This document shows positions 33,767 to 41,269 of a stretch of 64,000 nucleotides of DNA, one piece after another. Source of the stretch: Thermoanaerobaculia bacterium (GTDB lineage: Bacteria; Acidobacteriota; Thermoanaerobaculia; Multivoradales; J023); assembly GCA_030431255.1 (NCBI GenBank), contig JAUIJL010000022.1, positions 1 through 64,000 of the forward strand, given 5' to 3'. The translations under genes and the position numbers were made by a program. Numbering within the stretch: the stretch's first letter is position 1; each line of letters starts with the position of its first letter. The notes under the pieces are model-generated. The model searched no databases. It saw only the letters and a program-made list of their open reading frames with translations, and was not told the DNA's origin.

Positions 33767-35713
33767 ATGACTTCACAAAAACTCGATTCCATCACCCCCG
33801 CGCTCGCCTACCGCCTCAGCGGTGAGGTCGAGGGGGAGCTCCGCACATTCCAGCTCACCTCAAACACCACCTGCATCGGCTCCCACAAAGAGAACGACTT
33901 GGTGCTGAGGGTCGCCGGGGTGTCGAGGCGGCATGTGGTGCTCAATCAGGTGGACGGCAAGCTCTGGGTAGAGGATCGAGGCAGCAAAAACGGCACCTGG
34001 ATCAACGGCTATCGAGTCACCCGCGCACCCATGGAGGTGGGTGACGAGCTCAGTGTGGGCTCCGTGGCCTTGCGTCTCGAGGACGCCCATCCGCAGGACG
34101 CCTGCCTGGCCCTCAGCTTCTCGACCGAGGACCGGGAAACCTTGCCCTGGACCCGCTCCGGCCGCGACCTTCGGGAAACCGATCTGCTGCACGACGAAAG
34201 CGCCGTCATGTCGCCCTTGCTGCGTTGTCTGGAGGCCCTGGTGGAAGCCCTCACCAGCACCCACGCAAGCCGATGGGTCGACGCCTTGGACGTCTTGTTG
34301 GAGCACCTGGGTTGTTCCGGGGCAGCAGTCCTGTCGTGGCGTCAAGAGCAGGAGCCGACCTTGCTCGCCCTAACCGGCGACCTCGACGTGATCCGTGGCG
34401 CCCTCGATCACCATGCTCTCGATCTACGCCGTGCTCGCGACCGATCCTTGAGCCTCGGCGCGTGGCAGCATGAGGTGCTCGGCGGCGGACCGGTGGCCGG
34501 CAGACCGGTGGCCGGCATTCAACCCCTGAGCCGTGACGAAGCCGGTGCCTTGGTGCTCACCGGGGATTTCCCGGAACGGGCCACCTGCGGCCCATTGTTG
34601 CGGTTCGTCGGTCTTCTGCTCGTGCACCTCGGCCCCTTGAGCATTGCCGAGCCGATCGAGGAGCGGCAGCGGTCGGCGGTCAGGCTGAGCTTTCCCGAAG
34701 GCCATGTGGCGGGGAGGTCCTCGGCCATCGAGCTGCTCTATCGAGAGATGGAGACCGTCTGCAGCGGCTCCTATCCGATTTTGATCCTGGGCGAGACGGG
34801 CAGTGGCAAAGAGATGATCTCTCGGACCCTGCACCGCTCCTCCCCGCGCAACGAGAAACCCTTTGTGGCGGTAAATTGCGCCGCTATCCCCGCGGACATG
34901 ATCGAGGCTGAAATGTTCGGTGTCGCGCGCGGAGCGGCCACGGGAGTGTCACACCGTCCTGGCTGCTTCTCACGGGCCGACGGCGGCACCCTCTTCCTGG
35001 ACGAGGTGGGCGAGCTGCATCCGGATCTCCAAGCCAAGCTGTTGCGAGCGCTGGAATACGGTGAGGTTCAGCCGGTGGGCGGCAAGGTGCTGAAGGTGGA
35101 CGTGCGGGTGATCTCGGCCACCAATGTGGATTTGGAGCAACGGATCAAAGACGGCGGCTTTCGCGCCGACCTCTATTATCGATTGGCCGCTTCGGTGATC
35201 CAAATCCCGCCCCTGCGTCAACGCCGGGACGACCTCCCGATCCTGATTCAACATTTCGTCGAGCGATTCGCCGCCGAGCTCGACTTGCAGGTCCGAGGGG
35301 TCACCCAGCGGGCTTTCGATTTGCTGCTCGACTATCCCTGGCCCGGCAACGTTCGCGAGCTCCAGCACGAGCTCCGTCGGGCAGTCCAGAAAATGACCCC
35401 TCAGCAGGCCCTCGACTCCTCGCTCCTGAGCGACAAAATCCTACACACCGGACAACCCCCGATCACCTCGGACCTCGCGATGGGTGACGAGCCCGTGGAA
35501 CCGACCCCGACCCATCCGCCGGAAGATCCCTCGACCGGCGACACCGGAGAGCCCGCAACTCTGGTGCTCAAAGACCGGGTGGCCGTGGTCGAGCGGCAAG
35601 TGATCTCGGAAGCCCTGAGCAAAGCCGGAGGCAATAAAACCCTTGCCGCCCAATTGCTGCAAATCTCCCGCAACACCCTCGCCACCAAAATGGCCCAATA
35701 CGATCTGAGCTAA
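33767..35713 (+). CDS. FHA - AAA+ - Fis regulator (sigma-54 activator-like)
   Basis: A 648-residue regulator. The FHA domain is at about 20-100 (VSRRHVVLNQ, RGSKNGTWING); a middle GAF-like region covers about 130-300. The AAA+ domain follows, with Walker A GETGSGKE (342-349), Walker B TLFLDEVGEL, the R-finger region and SATNVDLEQR. A C-terminal Fis-type helix-turn-helix (NKTLAAQLLQISRNTLATKM) ends the protein. The sigma-54-contacting GAFTGA loop is changed to GAATGV (389-394). The architecture suggests phosphothreonine-dependent control of transcription, possibly by the kinases in this window. A TTGACA hexamer at 33687 lies in the 214 bp upstream region without a clear -10. Confidence 0.9.
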   Translation: MTSQKLDSITPALAYRLSGEVEGELRTFQLTSNTTCIGSHKENDLVLRVAGVSRRHVVLNQVDGKLWVEDRGSKNGTWINGYRVTRAPMEVGDELSVGSVALRLEDAHPQDACLALSFSTEDRETLPWTRSGRDLRETDLLHDESAVMSPLLRCLEALVEALTSTHASRWVDALDVLLEHLGCSGAAVLSWRQEQEPTLLALTGDLDVIRGALDHHALDLRRARDRSLSLGAWQHEVLGGGPVAGRPVAGIQPLSRDEAGALVLTGDFPERATCGPLLRFVGLLLVHLGPLSIAEPIEERQRSAVRLSFPEGHVAGRSSAIELLYREMETVCSGSYPILILGETGSGKEMISRTLHRSSPRNEKPFVAVNCAAIPADMIEAEMFGVARGAATGVSHRPGCFSRADGGTLFLDEVGELHPDLQAKLLRALEYGEVQPVGGKVLKVDVRVISATNVDLEQRIKDGGFRADLYYRLAASVIQIPPLRQRRDDLPILIQHFVERFAAELDLQVRGVTQRAFDLLLDYPWPGNVRELQHELRRAVQKMTPQQALDSSLLSDKILHTGQPPITSDLAMGDEPVEPTPTHPPEDPSTGDTGEPATLVLKDRVAVVERQVISEALSKAGGNKTLAAQLLQISRNTLATKMAQYDLS

Positions 35714-35747
35714 CGGGCCGCCAGACACGATCTCTCGACTGGTCGAC

Positions 35748-35787
35748 GCCCATTCGACCCGCGGGTCGGCGATTGGGCTCTTTTTTT
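35748..35787 (+). terminator. Rho-independent terminator
   Basis: A long inverted repeat, GCCCATT...ATTGGGC around CGACCCGCGGGTCG, is followed by seven T. It ends the FHA-AAA-Fis gene transcript. Confidence 0.85.
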
Positions 35788-35874
35788 CGATTACATGGGA
35801 AAGGCAGATCTCCCTGCTAGGTTCAGCTCTACCTCTGCTGTCCGAGAACCTAGCCAAGAACCGAGGAGATCCCC

Positions 35875-36207
35875 ATGCCGACACTTTCCATGCCGTTCCG
35901 TCGCCAAAGCCACGCCGTCCGGTCCGAACGAGAGGCTTCGCCCAAACATCGACGTCGATCGGAAGGATTTCCGTCGAGCCTTCATCTACGGGCTTGGGTG
36001 TGCTTGTTGGTCCTCAGTCTGATGATCACGGCCCCGGCCTTCGGCTTGCCCTTCGACGGAATTGGGCAAACGACCCTTAAACAGGCAGCCATCGGCCTCT
36101 GGGAAGCCTTGGTGAGCTGGGTGGACGGAATCGTCGACGTGCTCGCCGAAGTGCCCGAGCCCGGCGAAACCCACGACATGGGTTTCGAGATCGAGCCCAA
36201 CGGCTAG
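35875..36207 (+). CDS. Small single-pass membrane or exported protein, unknown
   Basis: A 110-residue protein with no recognised family. Residues 1-37 are strongly basic (RRQSHAVRSEREASPKHRRR), followed by a hydrophobic segment (about 40-56, WVCLLVLSLMITAPAFG) and an acidic C-terminus. GAGGAGATCCCC before the ATG is a good ribosome-binding site, which supports its being translated. It may be an exported peptide or a membrane-anchored small protein. Confidence 0.65.
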   Translation: MPTLSMPFRRQSHAVRSEREASPKHRRRSEGFPSSLHLRAWVCLLVLSLMITAPAFGLPFDGIGQTTLKQAAIGLWEALVSWVDGIVDVLAEVPEPGETHDMGFEIEPNG

Positions 36208-36213
36208 TCCGGC

Positions 36214-37218
36214 TCAACCCACCGCTTGGTGAAGCTCGTCGGTCACCTCGGACAATAGATCTTGGGTGACTGACCTGGACCGAGCAGCGCCCAGGAAGCG
36301 CAAAAGGGCTGCTCGGGCCACCTCCGGCAAACGGGTCTTGCTCAAGAGCGGGAACAGCAAACCCGCGATGCGCATCACCTCGTCGTCGTCATGGTCGGCC
36401 ACGGCGCACTCCGCCAAATGCAAGAGGCAGAGCATTTGCTCCGGCAGGGCCTGGAGCTCGCCGAAGCCTCGATAAGCCCGCCACAGGTCCTCGATCCCTA
36501 GGTGTCGCCTGCCGAAACGGATCGCCGCCACCGCCGCCACCGCTTCGAGCTGCAAGAGGCCGTGGCGCTCGGGCCGTTGGCGGTGCAGACGCCTGGCACG
36601 CTCCAGCCAGCGCAAGCCCGCCTGCTCCTCGTCGGGGGTCGTGGCGACCCGCAGCCGGTAATAGGCCATGTTGTGGACCGCGGCCAAATAGCTTCGAGGA
36701 TCTTGCCGCTCGTCGATCTGCGCCAAGCATCGCTCCAGAATGGCGATCGCTCCCTCGAAATCGCCGCTGCGGGCGAAGATCAAGGCCCGGTCCACCCAAG
36801 CGGAGCCCACGGACTGCTCGTCGTTCTCACCCTCGTAAATGCGCAACGCATCCCGGCTCAAGGCCAGAGCCTCGGCGAATCGCTTTTGACTGCAACGCAC
36901 ATAGGAAGCCCTTTGGGCCAACCGTGCCCACGTTTTCGGCTCAATAGCTTTTTTGGGCGCCGCCTGCAGAAATGAAATCGCCAGGTTGACGGCGTTCTCC
37001 GAGCGCTGAAGATCTCCCACGGCCCGATAGGCGCTGGCCATGACCGACCAGGCGTCCGCTTGCAGCTGCAGCCAACGGAAGGACCCGGGAGGCCCGGACT
37101 CCATGCCCGCGGCGGCCTCACAGGCTTCACGCGCCCGAGCCAAGGCCTGGCCCGGATCCCGGAAGCGTAGCTCGTCGGCGGCCTCGACCAGTTGACGACA
37201 GTCTTCGGGGGTCAACAT
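36214..37218 (-). CDS. TPR-like protein coupled to an HTH regulator
   Basis: A 334-residue all-helical protein with TPR-like repeats (ALARAREACEAAAG, ALSRDALRIYEGE, GDFEGAIAILERCLAQ). The start at 37218 (MLTPEDC) stands directly after the stop of the HTH gene, 1 bp away; a longer frame would overlap that gene without similarity. HTH-plus-TPR pairs are repeated in Acidobacteriota genomes, where the TPR protein is assumed to bind a partner for a transcription factor. No enzymatic motif is seen. The product is likely cytoplasmic, as there is no signal sequence. Confidence 0.72.
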   Translation of the reverse strand: MLTPEDCRQLVEAADELRFRDPGQALARAREACEAAAGMESGPPGSFRWLQLQADAWSVMASAYRAVGDLQRSENAVNLAISFLQAAPKKAIEPKTWARLAQRASYVRCSQKRFAEALALSRDALRIYEGENDEQSVGSAWVDRALIFARSGDFEGAIAILERCLAQIDERQDPRSYLAAVHNMAYYRLRVATTPDEEQAGLRWLERARRLHRQRPERHGLLQLEAVAAVAAIRFGRRHLGIEDLWRAYRGFGELQALPEQMLCLLHLAECAVADHDDDEVMRIAGLLFPLLSKTRLPEVARAALLRFLGAARSRSVTQDLLSEVTDELHQAVG

Positions 37219-37219
37219 G

Positions 37220-37678
37220 TCAGTCTTCTGAGGTCTCAGCCACGTCGAACAACACCAACCCTCGTTTCTCGAGCTGATGGACCGCGGCCTCACACCGGTC
37301 GAGCCGTCGCCGAATCTGCTCGAGCATCTCGCTCTTGTCCCGATAGATTTTTCCGACCCAGCGATCCAAGTCCTCGGCCAGCGGCTCGGAGTGCCCTCCG
37401 AAATCCGCCAGCGACGGCGGAATACCGCCGGCAGCGGGGCGACGATAGACGCGCGAGAAGAACGCTCCCGGGTCTTCGTCCAGGGCATTCAGAATCGCCA
37501 GCACGTGGCGGACCTTCAGGTCGAGATTTTGCCCCAAGAGCTGGGAGAGATATCCTTTGGAAAAACCCGCAAGCTTCTCCACTTGCCGCTGGCTGAGGTC
37601 GGATAGGCGAACCAATCGCCGGATCTCCTCTAAAAGGGGCTGAACCTCCACGGTCCAAAGCTGTTTGGAAGGGCTCAC
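37220..37678 (-). CDS. Helix-turn-helix (XRE-like) regulator
   Basis: A 152-residue protein whose N-terminal half is a XRE-type helix-turn-helix (about 15-75: SQRQVEKLAGFSKGYLSQLL with LKVRHVLAILNAL). The C-terminal half is a helical tail ending VDRC-type charged segments (IRRRLDRCEAAVHQLEKRG), likely for dimerisation. It starts with GTG at 37678 with GGAG upstream. It is coupled to the TPR gene downstream, with 1 bp between stop and start. Its own promoter region of 135 bp is shared with the divergent YceI-fusion gene. Confidence 0.82.
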   Translation of the reverse strand: MSPSKQLWTVEVQPLLEEIRRLVRLSDLSQRQVEKLAGFSKGYLSQLLGQNLDLKVRHVLAILNALDEDPGAFFSRVYRRPAAGGIPPSLADFGGHSEPLAEDLDRWVGKIYRDKSEMLEQIRRRLDRCEAAVHQLEKRGLVLFDVAETSED

Positions 37679-37813
37679 AGGTGCTCCGTGCTTGTGCTTT
37701 TAAGACTTCTAGCGAAATCAACGAGCTTGGTTTACAAAGATCTTACAACCACTGAGGGCGATTTGACGTAACAATATTCGTCGAAACGGAAAATAACCCA
37801 TGAGCCAAATCCC

Positions 37814-39298
37814 ATGAAGCGTATACCCAACCCCAAACGCGCGCTCTCGACCGGCCGGGTCGCCGCCGCGCTCTTCGCCCTTCTGTTTGCGGGCTCTCTC
37901 GCCGCGGAGACGGAGCCTTCGCGGGAGTCCCTGGTAATCTTCACCCAGCCCGACGCCGAGAGCCCGATCTCACGGCATTTCGAGGCCGAGCTCTTGCCCG
38001 AGCTCAAGGCGACCGCTGAGCAGCTCGGCGTGCCACTCAAGATTCTCGACGCTCGCAAAGGCGCCCCTGAAGAGGTACGCATCACCCCGCTGCTGATCCA
38101 CCAAAGCCCCAACGGCCGATCCTTCTTCCAAGGGCGCTACGCCGACCCCGGCAAGGTCGCCCACTTCGTGCGCACCAGCCGCGCCGTGCCGGCCACCTCC
38201 GAGGTGTTGACCAAAACAGATATCGCGGTCTGGAGCCAGGGCCGAAGCCGGGTGTACTCGCCGTTGAAAATCACCGACTTGGCCGGCGAGCTCCCCCAGA
38301 GCTTCGATGCCGAGGCGTTCAAGCAACGAGCAACCCAGGCCATGGCCTCGGGATTTGAGCATTTCACGTGGGTCGATCGCATCGAGCTCGGTCCGACGGA
38401 TCGCGCCTTCTACATGGATCTCTATCCGTATCGGTCCGAGGGTGGCAAGCTCTTCATCTCCTTGGCCCTGTTCTCCCAATTCAATTGCATCGACCCTGTG
38501 TTCACCCAATTCGACGATCCGGTCAGCGGTAGCTTCGACCGGCTGGACGAGGTCTTCGCCCGGGCCGGTCGTCGTCTGGAGCAAGCGGTCGCTCAACAAG
38601 TCCAAGGATCGGAGATCGGCGACGGTTTCGACCCGATCCCCGAATCGGTGGCCGTGGCTTCCTGGCCATCCCTGGGTTTGGAGCTGCCGGAGCGGTCCAC
38701 CGCCGCTGACTCAGCTGCGGCCGTCGGCTCGATCGAGGATCTACCGCGGGCTTGGCGCATTGCGCCGGCGGAAAAGAACGAGCCCCGTCTCATCTTTCGA
38801 TTCCCCGCTCCCCTCGAACGCTACTCCGGTGAGGTGGGAGAGCTCGCGGGCTCCCTGACCCTGGGAGACGGGAGCTCCCTGCAAGGCGCCGAAGGTTGGA
38901 TTCGGGCCGACACCGGCTCGGTGACCATGGGGGAGCCGTCCCTAGACCAGGCTATCCATAAAAAGATGATCCATGTCGCCCGCTTTCCGGAGTCTCGGTT
39001 CACTTTGAAAGAGGTGATGCCGGAAACCGAGAACCTGGCTTTCGGGCGCGCTGCCCGGCTACAGGCCACCGGCACCTTCGAGCTGATGGGCCAAAAGGTC
39101 GACCTCCAGGTCCGTGGTGACGTGGAGCCCGTATTCACGGAAGCGGGCGAGCCGCGCCTGAGGGTTCGCGCCGCTTTTGAGATTCGATTGGCATCACCGT
39201 TCGGCATTGCGGGTCCGGACGGTCCGGCCCCCGCCAACGACACCCTAAAGCTCTATCTCGACTTCATGATGGAGGAAGATCCAGCGGCCTCAGCTTGA
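37814..39298 (+). CDS. YceI-like lipocalin-type domain fused to a thioredoxin-like domain
   Basis: A 494-residue exported protein with a signal peptide (about 1-31). The N-terminal part (35-125: ESLVIFTQPDAESPISRHFEAELLPELKA) looks like a thioredoxin fold without a CxxC pair, so it is probably not redox-active. The C-terminal part (about 320-485) has YceI features: GWIRADTGSVTMGEPSLDQAIHKKMIHVARFPESRFTLKEV. YceI proteins bind isoprenoid-type lipids. The following gene is a free-standing YceI protein 77 bp downstream, so the two are probably one unit. No substrate can be named. Confidence 0.78.
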   Translation: MKRIPNPKRALSTGRVAAALFALLFAGSLAAETEPSRESLVIFTQPDAESPISRHFEAELLPELKATAEQLGVPLKILDARKGAPEEVRITPLLIHQSPNGRSFFQGRYADPGKVAHFVRTSRAVPATSEVLTKTDIAVWSQGRSRVYSPLKITDLAGELPQSFDAEAFKQRATQAMASGFEHFTWVDRIELGPTDRAFYMDLYPYRSEGGKLFISLALFSQFNCIDPVFTQFDDPVSGSFDRLDEVFARAGRRLEQAVAQQVQGSEIGDGFDPIPESVAVASWPSLGLELPERSTAADSAAAVGSIEDLPRAWRIAPAEKNEPRLIFRFPAPLERYSGEVGELAGSLTLGDGSSLQGAEGWIRADTGSVTMGEPSLDQAIHKKMIHVARFPESRFTLKEVMPETENLAFGRAARLQATGTFELMGQKVDLQVRGDVEPVFTEAGEPRLRVRAAFEIRLASPFGIAGPDGPAPANDTLKLYLDFMMEEDPAASA

Positions 39299-39375
39299 GC
39301 CGTCGATCCGAGCCTCCGCGCCGCCTTACGTTTCAACTTTTGCCTCACGTTCGTCTTTAAACAAGGAGAAGAAAT

Positions 39376-39945
39376 ATGTCGAAAGTCATTCGCCGTTCCG
39401 CCCTATTCCTCGCTCTCATGGCTGCCGCCGCTCTGTGCTTTGCCCCGCTGACGATAGCCGGCGATGCCGAGGCCCCGGGAACGTTGTCGTTCAAAGCCAG
39501 CAACAAAATGTACTCCGCCGACGGTAGTTTCGAGAAATGGCATTTCACCAAGGTCGATATTCCGGAAGGTGACTTGGAGAAAGGCACTGCCGAATTTGAG
39601 GTCGACCTGGCTTCCGTCTCGGAGAAAACCGAGGCCCTGGCGGATCACCTGCGCCAAGCCGACTTCTTCCACGTCGCCAAATTCACCACCGCCACGGTCA
39701 AGATTCACGGCGTGAAGAAGACCGGCGACAACGCCTACGACGCCACCGCGACCGTCGATTTCCACGGCTTCACCAATGATGTGCCAGTGCAATTCACGGT
39801 GGTTGGCGAGTCTCCGCTGCAGATCGAGGGCACGGCTACCATGCAGCGCACCGCGTTCGGCATCGGCGGTGAGTACGATCCCTCCAACGAGCGTTCGATC
39901 ACCGATGACGTGAGCATCTCCTTGAGCGCCACCCTGCCCAACTGA
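39376..39945 (+). CDS. YceI family protein
   Basis: A 189-residue exported protein with a signal peptide (about 1-27, ending TIAG) and a single YceI domain. The domain has LSFKASNKMYSADGSFEKWHF, the middle DLASVSEKTEALADHLRQADFFHVAKF and the conserved TATVDFHGFTNDVPVQF. It lies in the periplasm and binds a polyprenyl- or fatty-acid-like ligand by family knowledge. A strong AAGGAG precedes the ATG. It is probably co-transcribed with the YceI fusion gene upstream. Confidence 0.9.
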   Translation: MSKVIRRSALFLALMAAAALCFAPLTIAGDAEAPGTLSFKASNKMYSADGSFEKWHFTKVDIPEGDLEKGTAEFEVDLASVSEKTEALADHLRQADFFHVAKFTTATVKIHGVKKTGDNAYDATATVDFHGFTNDVPVQFTVVGESPLQIEGTATMQRTAFGIGGEYDPSNERSITDDVSISLSATLPN

Positions 39946-40266
39946 GCCTGAGCCTGACATCCCGGCTCAATTCGACCCGCCCGTCGTTGCGCTTCGGCCC
40001 GGCCCGGGCGGGTTTGCTTTTGCCTGGACGAGTGCGTGGCCCAGGATTGGGCAGCCCAGCCGGAGGTCGTCTTCTATCCTGGACGATCCGTCCTAAATGG
40101 AAGGCTCTCGCCTCGGCCGAGGTTACAGCCCGCCACTGAAATCTTGTTAAGATCTGCTGGTTCAAATCTTGCTTGAACCCGTGTAGGGCAGCCCAATATC
40201 TTGAACCTTTTTCTGGACCCGATCAGCAACCCCTCACGCAACGCTGCCCCTTCAGGAGGTGCTCGA
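39946..40266. other. Non-coding stretch
   Basis: It contains the terminator listed at 39975. The remaining 245 bp show no gene; CTTGAACC occurs twice (40173, 40202) but no clear promoter boxes with proper spacing were found. Confidence 0.5.
39975..40021 (+). terminator. Likely Rho-independent terminator
   Basis: Stem ACCCGCCCG / CGGGCGGGT encloses a 21-nt GC-rich loop and is followed by a T-rich run interrupted by GC. It ends the YceI transcript. Confidence 0.65.
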
Positions 40267-40662
40267 ATGAGCAAAAAGCACTCAGCCAATCCATTTCTCA
40301 TCTCGCTCTTGGCAGTGGTCCTCGGCGTCTTGGCAATGCCCGCCCTGGCCCAAACCCAAGGGAGCAGCAGCGCCGGTCAAACTACCAGCCAAAGCGCCCG
40401 CGCCTTAAGGGCTCCGCAGCCGGTGGACGAGTTGGTCGTGACGGCCGTCGATGTGGATCAGGCAAAGATTAAGCTCCGCCACAATCGGCAGGGCTGGGAG
40501 CATTGGTTCGAGCTCAACGACGACACGGTGATTCGCAGCGAGGCCGACAAGAAGCAGCTCCTCCAACTGGACGAGGTCAAAGCCGGTGATCGGGCCGAAG
40601 TCTACGTAGCCCGAAAGCTGCTCGGCGGCAGAACCGTCTATCTCACCGTCGACAACACCTGA
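40267..40662 (+). CDS. Small exported protein, unknown
   Basis: A 131-residue protein with a cleavable signal (about 9-29, LISLLAVVLGVLAMPALAQ) and a small beta-rich domain (VDELVVTAVDVDQAKIKLRH, GDRAEVYVARKLLGGRTVYLTV). The end resembles small OB-like or DUF5666-type exported proteins, a weak similarity. AGGAGG at 40255 places the start at 40267, not at an upstream ATG. The next gene starts 6 bp after its stop. Confidence 0.7.
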   Translation: MSKKHSANPFLISLLAVVLGVLAMPALAQTQGSSSAGQTTSQSARALRAPQPVDELVVTAVDVDQAKIKLRHNRQGWEHWFELNDDTVIRSEADKKQLLQLDEVKAGDRAEVYVARKLLGGRTVYLTVDNT

Positions 40663-40668
40663 TCGCCC

Positions 40669-41256
40669 ATGACCGATAGAGCCCTGAACGACGAGCAGAC
40701 GGTTCGTCTCAACGACGAGCAGACGGTTCGTTTAGAGTCTTTGCGCGGGGATTTGGCAGCGTTGCGGTCCAACGCGGACGCCGGTATTCCGATCCCCGAG
40801 ATCTCCGACGAGCTCCTCCGTTGCCTGGTCCGCCAGGGCTCTCCCCATGCCACTCTGCCGAGCCGATTCTTGGCCCGCTGCGGTTTCGAGCTCCACGCTA
40901 CGGATGAGCTGAGCACCGACGAGCAACTTTCTTCCGAGCTGTGGAAGCTGATTTGGATCATGGCCCTGTTGCGTCTCTTTCTCGAGCAGACGGATCACCT
41001 CAGTGATCGTGACCTCTATCGCTTTCTGACGGAAGACGCCTTGCTCCAACCCACGGTCTTCGTGCCCGGGGAGCACAACCCGCCGTTTTACACCATCGAT
41101 CCCTTGGGCGCCGGCAGCTCCGACGACCACCGTCTGCTGCTCACCTACTACGGCGACACCCTCGATCCAGAGCTGAAAAGCGACCTTCAGGCGGAATTCC
41201 CTGAGCCGATCACGCCCAAGCCCAGACCTTTCGACCGCGACCGCTTTCTGCCCTGA
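40669..41256 (+). CDS. Conserved-looking cytoplasmic protein, unknown
   Basis: A 195-residue helical protein without a recognised family. Residues 6-21 (LNDEQTVR) are exactly duplicated. The middle (LWKLIWIMALLRLFLEQT) is a hydrophobic helix and the C-terminal half is Asp/Pro-rich. No signal peptide is seen. It follows the exported protein gene by 6 bp on the same strand, so the two may be co-transcribed, and ends 13 bp before the convergent methyltransferase gene. Confidence 0.68.
   Translation: MTDRALNDEQTVRLNDEQTVRLESLRGDLAALRSNADAGIPIPEISDELLRCLVRQGSPHATLPSRFLARCGFELHATDELSTDEQLSSELWKLIWIMALLRLFLEQTDHLSDRDLYRFLTEDALLQPTVFVPGEHNPPFYTIDPLGAGSSDDHRLLLTYYGDTLDPELKSDLQAEFPEPITPKPRPFDRDRFLP
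40684..40731. repeat. 24-bp tandem duplication at the 5' end of a gene
   Basis: CT(G/C)AACGACGAGCAGACGG and its continuation occur twice head to tail with a single mismatch, encoding LNDEQTVR twice. It looks like a recent slippage duplication. Confidence 0.8.
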
Positions 41257-41269
41257 TCACGGTGCCAGA

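Noticed and set aside
36588-36600. Further GCCTGGCAC-like copy in the TPR gene
   Set aside because: One arm is mismatched and the translated ERARRLHR is ordinary helical sequence; probably chance.
37219-37488. N-terminal extension of the TPR protein over the HTH gene
   Set aside because: The extra 90 residues are Arg/Ser-rich shadow sequence overlapping a genuine HTH gene; ATG at 37218 is adequate.
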